A stretch of 11,315 nt of DNA from JBMYQA01 sp049600855 (GTDB lineage: Bacteria; Bacteroidota; Bacteroidia; Cytophagales; Flammeovirgaceae), in assembly GCA_049600855.1 (NCBI GenBank), contig JBMYQA010000202.1, positions 1-11,315 of the forward strand. The letters run 5' to 3'. The position numbers and the translations under genes were made by a program. Under the pieces are notes generated by a model. That model had not been told where the DNA came from. It saw nothing but the letters and a program-made list of their open reading frames with translations, and did not search any database. This document shows, in pieces, positions 6,370 through 11,315 of the stretch. Positions within the stretch are counted from its first letter, which is position 1, and each line of letters opens with the position of its first letter.

Positions 6370-8142
6370 ATGGATGTGCAAACTTGGACTTATCTTATCG
6401 TAGGGCTTACGTTCTTGCTCTACATCGGGATCGCTATTTGGTCCCGTGCCTCATCAACTAAAGACTTTTATGTAGCAGGTGGAGGCGTTCCTCCGTTGGC
6501 AAATGGTATGGCTACAGCAGCCGACTGGATGTCAGCCGCTTCTTTCATATCAATGGCAGGTTTAATTTCCTTTATGGGTTACGACGGTGCCGTTTACTTA
6601 ATGGGCTGGACAGGTGGCTATGTATTACTGGCCTTGTTACTTGCTCCTTACCTCAGAAAATTTGGCAAATTTACGGTTCCCGATTTCATTGGCGAACGCT
6701 ATTATTCAGGAACAGCTAGAACAGTAGCCGTCATTGCCGCACTCATTGTTTCGTTTACCTATGTTGCCGGACAAATGCGTGGTGTAGGTGTGGTATTTTC
6801 TCGATTTCTTGGAGTAGATATTGATTTAGGCGTGGTCATCGGTATGCTGATTGTTTTCTTTTATGCCGTTTTAGGCGGAATGAAAGGGATTACCTATACG
6901 CAAGTAGCACAATATTGTGTACTGATATTTGCCTTTATGGTTCCTGCCTTCTTTATCTCCATCCAAATGACGGACACGGTTTTACCACAACTTGGATTTG
7001 GCAGTACCCTAACAGGTTCAGAGACCTATTTATTGGATAAGCTCGATGGCCTCCACAAAGAACTCGGATTTAGTGCGTACACAGATGGATCGAAAAGTAC
7101 CATAGATGTCTTTGCCATTACACTGGCCCTGATGGTCGGAACTGCCGGATTGCCTCATGTAATTGTGCGTTTCTTTACCGTTCCTAAAGTAAAAGATGCC
7201 CGTCTTTCAGCGGGATACGCCTTAATCCTCATTGCGATACTTTACACAACAGCACCTGCTATTGCAGCTTTTGCACGTACCAATTTAATTGAAACGGTAA
7301 ACAATAAGCCTTATCAAGAAATGCCAACATGGGTAAGCAATTGGGAAGATACCGATCTATTAGGTTGGATTGATAAAAACGATGATGGTAAAATTCAATA
7401 TGTGGCGGGGAATGCCTTAACGGGGAAAAAACCGATTTTTGAAGAAGGCAAAGGTAAATATGGACAACGACTCATCTCCAATGCCAATAAAGATTCTGAA
7501 AATGAACTGTATATTGATCGGGATATTATGGTGTTGGCAAATCCAGAAATTGCTAACCTCCCCAATTGGGTAATTGCCTTAGTGGCAGCTGGTGGTTTAG
7601 CCGCAGCGCTTTCCACCGCAGCAGGATTGTTACTGGTCATTTCAACATCTGTAGCACACGATCTATTTAAAAAGCAGATTAAACCAGATATTTCTGAAAA
7701 AGGAGAGCTTTTAGCCGCTCGTATTGCCGCTGCGTGTGCAGTATGTGTTGCTGGTTACTTTGGCATTAATCCTCCAGGCTTCGTAGCAGCTGTGGTAGCA
7801 CTTGCCTTCGGATTGGCTGCTGCCTCATTCTTCCCAGCCATCATTCTTGGTATTTTTTATAAACGCATGAATAAAGAAGGGGCAATTACAGGAATGATTG
7901 CAGGGTTAGCAGCTATGATGCTTTACATGCTCGTTTATAAATTTAACTTATTTGGACCTACTACCGCTGAAGATTGGTGGTTTGGAATCTCTCCAGAAGG
8001 ATTTGGAACCATCGCCATGTGTGTGAACTTGGTCGTATCCATTGTAGTCTCCAACTTTACTCCTGCGCCTCCACAAGAGGTAATGGATTTAGTGGAGGAC
8101 ATTCGTCATCCTAAGGGGGCGGGCGAAGCAATTGATCACTAA
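6370..8142 (+). CDS. Sodium:solute symporter, VC_2705 subfamily (acetate permease-like)
   Basis: This 590-residue inner-membrane protein belongs to the SSS family, which imports small organic solutes together with Na+. It has about 13 hydrophobic segments, the SSS signature region around GGMKGITYTQVAQ (169-181), and a conserved AAALSTAAGLLLVIST helix (411-426) whose Ser/Thr residues fall where Na+ ligands sit in the family. The start MDVQTWTYLIVGLTF and the GGGVPPLANGMATAADWMSAASF stretch are typical of the VC_2705 subfamily that partners DUF4212. A polar insert at about 306-397 lies between helices and carries an EF-hand-like loop (D335-K-N-D-D-G-K-I342). Acetate is a reasonable substrate guess from ActP relatives and the CrbS-type kinase nearby, but it is not shown. 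An overlapping frame at 6270-6461 is not real. Confidence 0.92.
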   Translation: MDVQTWTYLIVGLTFLLYIGIAIWSRASSTKDFYVAGGGVPPLANGMATAADWMSAASFISMAGLISFMGYDGAVYLMGWTGGYVLLALLLAPYLRKFGKFTVPDFIGERYYSGTARTVAVIAALIVSFTYVAGQMRGVGVVFSRFLGVDIDLGVVIGMLIVFFYAVLGGMKGITYTQVAQYCVLIFAFMVPAFFISIQMTDTVLPQLGFGSTLTGSETYLLDKLDGLHKELGFSAYTDGSKSTIDVFAITLALMVGTAGLPHVIVRFFTVPKVKDARLSAGYALILIAILYTTAPAIAAFARTNLIETVNNKPYQEMPTWVSNWEDTDLLGWIDKNDDGKIQYVAGNALTGKKPIFEEGKGKYGQRLISNANKDSENELYIDRDIMVLANPEIANLPNWVIALVAAGGLAAALSTAAGLLLVISTSVAHDLFKKQIKPDISEKGELLAARIAAACAVCVAGYFGINPPGFVAAVVALAFGLAAASFFPAIILGIFYKRMNKEGAITGMIAGLAAMMLYMLVYKFNLFGPTTAEDWWFGISPEGFGTIAMCVNLVVSIVVSNFTPAPPQEVMDLVEDIRHPKGAGEAIDH

Positions 8143-8153
8143 GTGGGAAGACT

Positions 8154-8175
8154 TTCAAGGGAAAATCCCTTTGAA
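8154..8175 (+). repeat. Imperfect hairpin just after the symporter gene
   Basis: AAGGGA (8157-8162) pairs with TCCCTT (8166-8171) around an AAA loop, and TTC (8154-8156) extends the stem to GAA (8173-8175) across a one-base bulge. It begins 12 bp after the symporter stop. The T-tract that would make it a standard terminator is missing, so it may instead protect the 3' end of the mRNA or terminate weakly. Confidence 0.4.
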
Positions 8176-8211
8176 TCTGGAAGCAACTACTATCATGGGT
8201 TCTGCTAATTC

Positions 8212-8377
8212 TGGGCTTGTGGGATTTAATTACTAAAATTTCGGGTAAAGCATGATTAAAATTGAGCTAGATCAAGGCGGTAAAGTTGAGTCTAGCAGCG
8301 TTAAACGATACTTTACCAACGCAGAGATCGCTCAATTTTATCCTTGGGTTACCCAAATGCTTAGTGTTTAAAGCCCA
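8212..8377 (+). repeat. Nested inverted-repeat structure (possible structured RNA or palindromic element)
   Basis: Several arms nest in one 166-nt segment. TGGGCTT (8212-8218) pairs with AAGCCCA (8371-8377), and AAGCAT (8248-8253) with ATGCTT (8357-8362). TAAAATTGAGC (8257-8267) pairs perfectly over 11 bp with GCTCAATTTTA (8330-8340); stacked inside it are GATC (8270-8273) with GATC (8326-8329) and GGTAAAG (8279-8285) with CTTTACC (8311-8317). A separate hairpin TTGGG-TTA-CCCAA sits at 8344-8356. Together these could form a closing stem, a long arm and a short arm around a junction. I recognise no known riboswitch or RNA family. It lies in the gap between symporter and kinase genes. Confidence 0.45.
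8252..8371 (+). CDS. Possible 39-residue small ORF between symporter and kinase genes
   Basis: An ATG at 8252 opens a frame ending TAA at 8369-8371. The product starts MIKIELDQGGKVESSS and contains VKRYFTNAEIAQFYPWV, with no membrane helix. Its composition is plausible for a small soluble protein, but I recognise no family. Most of it lies inside the inverted-repeat structure at 8212-8377, which could shape the codons and produce a chance frame. It might equally be a remnant of a longer decayed gene. Confidence 0.25.
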   Translation: MIKIELDQGGKVESSSVKRYFTNAEIAQFYPWVTQMLSV

Positions 8378-8429
8378 CTAGAGCCTGTGGTAGGTTTTCA
8401 ACAAAAAATTAGACTGATTCGCATCAAAA

Positions 8430-8633
8430 ATGACAAAGCTTAAATCTCACACCAAACAATTAATCTTGGTAGCCATTGGTTTCCTAATTTTGATGAATTT
8501 CCCCATCTTAGGAATTTTCAACAAATCGGCATTGATTGCTGGCATTCCAGTTTTATATTGTTACATCTTTGGAATTTGGGCCATTACCATCTTACTCATT
8601 TTTGTAATTTCAAACCGTAAAAAAGAATCTTGA
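8430..8633 (+). CDS. Small two-helix membrane protein, DUF3311-like, paired with SSS-kinase
   Basis: The 67-residue product has a basic N-terminus (MTKLKSHTK), two hydrophobic helices (about residues 10-26 and 42-61), and a basic tail (SNRKKES). The region NFPILGIFNKSALIAGIPVLYCYIFGIW, with its proline and glycine placement before the second helix, resembles DUF3311-type small proteins that accompany SSS transporters; this is similarity by eye, not a search result. It ends 6 bp before the kinase ATG, so translation is probably coupled. As the kinase carries an SSS domain, this protein may be its small membrane partner, as DUF4212 is for the symporter. A weak promoter candidate (TTTA 8367-8370, 20 bp, TAGGTTTT 8391-8398) lies about 31 bp upstream of the ATG. 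Confidence 0.65.
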   Translation: MTKLKSHTKQLILVAIGFLILMNFPILGIFNKSALIAGIPVLYCYIFGIWAITILLIFVISNRKKES

Positions 8634-8639
8634 ATTTGT

Positions 8640-11315
8640 ATGTCTGTTGCTGCAGTACTCGCATATTCATTTAGTTATTTGGCTATACTTTTTGCCATTG
8701 CCTATTTCGCTGAGCGAAGATCCGCAAGAGGCAAAAGCGTGATTTCGCCCAATATTTACGCGTTATCCTTAGCCGTTTACTGTACTGCATGGACTTATTA
8801 TGGCAGCGTTGGACGTGCCGCAAAATCGGGAGCCGATTATTTACTCATCTACTTAGGGCCTACGCTCATGGCTCCACTTTGGTGGATTGTACTTCGGAAG
8901 ATTATTCGAATTTGTAAAATTCAACGCATCACTAGCATTGCCGATTTTATCTCTTCAAGGTATGGGAAAAGTACGCGATTAGGGATACTGGTAACACTAT
9001 TCTGCATTCTAGGAATTGTTCCCTATATCGCACTACAAATCAAGGCCATATCACTGAGTTTCAACATACTCGTAAGTGGTGACATTACCCTTTCTGATGT
9101 AAGTGACACTGGCGCTTATTTGTCCGATAGTTCATTTTACTTAACCATTGGACTTGTGGTATTCACCATACTATTTGGAGCACGTAAAATGGATGTGACC
9201 GAACGGCACGAAGGGATGGTTGCTGCCATTGCTTTTGAATCCTTATGGAAACTCATCGCGTTCATTGTCATCGCGCTCATCATCATCTTCTATTTCTTTA
9301 ATGGATTGGGTGATATCTTTCAGCAGGCGAGCAGCCTTACGCATCTCAAACAACAGTTCACCTTACAAACGAGTAGTGAAGAATGGTTCTGGATGATGTT
9401 TATTTCCATGAGCGCCATCATTTTATTGCCTCGTCAATTTCAAGTTGGGGTGGTAGAAAACACCAGTGAAAAACACATCTTAAAAGCGACGTGGTTGTTT
9501 CCATTATACCTTTTAGCCATCAATCTATTTGTACTACCCATTGCCTTTGGAGGGGAAGTGATTTTTGAAGGCCAAGGTGCCAACCCCGATATGTTTTTAT
9601 TGAGTATTCCATTGGCAAAAGGGCAAAACTGGATGGCGATTATTGCATATCTTGGCGGACTATCCGCAGCAACAGGAATGATCATCGTTTCGAGCATTGC
9701 TTTAAGCATTATGGTAAGTAATAACCTGATTATTCCCTTGTTTCTCCGTTTCGATCAATCGACTCCTTGGTCTAGTTCATTTAAAACCGTTTTGAAATAC
9801 AGTCGTTGGGGAAGTATCGTATTCATTTTATTCATTTCATATGCGTATTGTGTCGGTATTGCCTCCAAATTGTCTTTGGTTTCTATTGGACTGGTCAGTT
9901 TTTCGGCAGTGGCTCAATTTGCCCCAGCGGTAATTGGTGGATTATTCTGGAAAGCAGCGAACCGATCGGGCGCACTTTGGGGAATTATTGGCGGTTTTAT
10001 CATCTGGTTTTATACGTTGGTATTTCCAACCATCATTGATGCGGGCTTTTTACCGCAAAGCATACTCACCGAAGGGCCCTGGGGAGTTTATTGGTTAAAG
10101 CCTTTCGCCTTCCTTGGGCTGGAAGGAATGGGCTACATTGCCCATGCCATGTTTTGGAGTATGTTGGTAAATATCTCCTTGTTCGTTGGCTTATCACTCA
10201 CAAAAGAAGCGAGTATCAGAGAACGCCAACAAGCAGAAATCTTTGTCAATATCTTTCGCTTTTCAGAGTCCTTTGAAAATACAATAGCTTGGAAAGAGAA
10301 TACCTATATTCCTGATATCAAGTCCTTATTAGTCAATTTTTTAGGCACACAGCGTACTGAAGCAGCACTTCAAGCTTTTGAGGAACGCCACCAAGCGACT
10401 TGGCAATATGATGGAAAAGTACATCCACGCCTGATTGCTTATGCAGAAAACCTATTGGCGGGTATCATTGGAACGGCTTCTGCTAGAATTGTAGTCAGCT
10501 CGGTATCTAAGGAAGAACGAATCGAGATGGATAAAGTGGTGAATATCCTAAAGGAATCGCAACAAACCTTAGCACTTAACCATCAACTCAAACAAACTTC
10601 TGATGAGTTGAAAGCCGTCACACAACAGCTTCAACAGGCCAATGACGAGTTAAAACGCCAAGATCAGCTAAAAGATGAATTTCTATACACGGTGACGCAT
10701 GAACTTCGAACTCCGCTTACTTCGGTTCGTGCCATGGCTGAAATCTTGCATGATAATCATCCAGAAATGGAACATGATGAGCTAGAGAAGTTTTTGGGTA
10801 CCATCGTCACCGAAGCCGAACGCCTCACTCGGTTAATCACGCAAGTGCTGGATTTGGAAAAGTTTGATTCAGGAACGCAAAAGCTTGACAAACAGGTTTA
10901 CCAGTTGAACACCGTGATTGAGGAAGCGCTCCGCAGTTGCCAAACGATGCTGAACAAAAAAGAGATTCAATTGCAGCTTGATCTGACTGAACATGATCGG
11001 ATTTTGATTGATCGCGACCGCATTATCCAAGTCTTTATTAACTTAATTTCCAATGCGGTAAAGTTTTGTGAACCCCAAACGGGTAAAATCACCATTCATT
11101 CATTCAATCAAGCCCCAGGAATACACATCAAACTTACTGATAATGGCTGCGGCATCGATCCAAATGCTATTCAGCATATTTTCGATAAGTTTTACCAAGT
11201 AAAAAATCAGCCTGACAAAAAAGCAAAAGGAAGTGGTTTAGGTTTGGCAATCACCAAAAAAATCATTCAATTACATGGAGGAACAATACAGGTGAGTAGT
11301 CAACTTGAACAGGGT
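8640..11315 (+). CDS. SSS-domain sensor histidine kinase, CbrA/CrbS-like (C-terminus off window)
   Basis: From the ATG at 8640 the frame is open for 892 codons to the window end. Residues 1 to about 520 form a multi-helix SSS transporter-like domain with the family stretch YCTAWTYYGSVG (47-58). A soluble linker follows from about 528 (ERQQAEIF), resembling the STAC domain that joins SSS domains to kinases, then a Gln-rich coiled coil (about 640-680). The kinase core has the phospho-acceptor H687 in THELRTP, the N-box around N805 (NLISNAVKF), the G1 box from D834 (DNGCGI), FDKFYQV, and the G2 box GSGLGL (864-869). Probably only the last short stretch of the ATPase domain is missing; a further receiver domain cannot be excluded. 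CrbS, MxtR and CbrA relatives sense or respond to acetate or amino-acid supply and control acs or catabolic genes. A cognate response regulator is expected next. Confidence 0.93.
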   Translation, partial: MSVAAVLAYSFSYLAILFAIAYFAERRSARGKSVISPNIYALSLAVYCTAWTYYGSVGRAAKSGADYLLIYLGPTLMAPLWWIVLRKIIRICKIQRITSIADFISSRYGKSTRLGILVTLFCILGIVPYIALQIKAISLSFNILVSGDITLSDVSDTGAYLSDSSFYLTIGLVVFTILFGARKMDVTERHEGMVAAIAFESLWKLIAFIVIALIIIFYFFNGLGDIFQQASSLTHLKQQFTLQTSSEEWFWMMFISMSAIILLPRQFQVGVVENTSEKHILKATWLFPLYLLAINLFVLPIAFGGEVIFEGQGANPDMFLLSIPLAKGQNWMAIIAYLGGLSAATGMIIVSSIALSIMVSNNLIIPLFLRFDQSTPWSSSFKTVLKYSRWGSIVFILFISYAYCVGIASKLSLVSIGLVSFSAVAQFAPAVIGGLFWKAANRSGALWGIIGGFIIWFYTLVFPTIIDAGFLPQSILTEGPWGVYWLKPFAFLGLEGMGYIAHAMFWSMLVNISLFVGLSLTKEASIRERQQAEIFVNIFRFSESFENTIAWKENTYIPDIKSLLVNFLGTQRTEAALQAFEERHQATWQYDGKVHPRLIAYAENLLAGIIGTASARIVVSSVSKEERIEMDKVVNILKESQQTLALNHQLKQTSDELKAVTQQLQQANDELKRQDQLKDEFLYTVTHELRTPLTSVRAMAEILHDNHPEMEHDELEKFLGTIVTEAERLTRLITQVLDLEKFDSGTQKLDKQVYQLNTVIEEALRSCQTMLNKKEIQLQLDLTEHDRILIDRDRIIQVFINLISNAVKFCEPQTGKITIHSFNQAPGIHIKLTDNGCGIDPNAIQHIFDKFYQVKNQPDKKAKGSGLGLAITKKIIQLHGGTIQVSSQLEQG

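Noticed and set aside
6270..6461. A 63-codon plus-strand frame upstream of and overlapping the symporter start.
   Set aside because: It begins at a TTG, overlaps the symporter N-terminus in another frame and shows no recognisable protein features.
7395..7640. An 81-codon minus-strand frame inside the symporter gene.
   Set aside because: It is antisense to the conserved Na+-site helix region of the symporter and has no protein character of its own.
9440..9709. An 89-codon minus-strand frame inside the kinase gene, with similar plus-strand frames at 9806-10039 and 10091-10276.
   Set aside because: All are shadows of the continuous kinase reading frame, whose SSS and kinase motifs account for this stretch.

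Overview
The window looks like chromosomal DNA from a Bacteroidota bacterium, most likely of the Cytophagales type. Three things point there: the AT-rich sequence with no Shine-Dalgarno-like sites before clear starts; a promoter of the Bacteroidota form (TTTG, 19 bp, TAnnTTTG) before the acyl-CoA synthetase; and family content such as a secreted TPR protein, the ACSF3/MatB-like synthetase and an SSS-domain histidine kinase. The genus cannot be fixed from the sequence alone.

Layout. A secreted TPR protein gene runs leftward off the window start (1-398, minus). A 485-bp AT-rich gap with inverted repeats follows. An unrecognised cytoplasmic gene (884-1594) and recO (1628-2311) then form a short plus-strand unit. 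recO converges with an ACSF3/MatB-like acyl-CoA synthetase gene (2308-3798, minus), and their stop codons overlap. A 137-bp divergent promoter region with a tandem 15-bp repeat separates the synthetase from a small zinc-ribbon/HTH protein (3936-4355). That protein resembles the first protein of IS1-type transposons but stands alone with no transposase partner.

The right half reads as one transport and sensing locus. It runs: outer-membrane porin (4540-5880), DUF4212 small symporter subunit (5893-6162), an intrinsic terminator inside a 207-bp gap, a VC_2705-type sodium:solute symporter (6370-8142), a 287-bp gap with a complex inverted-repeat structure and a possible 39-residue ORF, a two-helix small membrane protein (8430-8633), and a CbrA/CrbS-type histidine kinase with a fused SSS domain (8640 to past the window end). 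Related kinases (CrbS, MxtR, CbrA) control acetate or amino-acid use in proteobacteria. The reading I favour is therefore a short-chain carboxylate (acetate-like) uptake and sensing locus, with the response regulator and possibly acs beyond the right edge. The substrate is inferred, not seen.

The points most worth a second look are the lone IS1-type DNA-binding protein beside this operon, the repeated 'small membrane protein plus SSS protein' pairing, and the structured non-coding segments before the porin, inside the transporter pair and before the kinase pair. I found no rRNA, tRNA, CRISPR array or intact mobile element.
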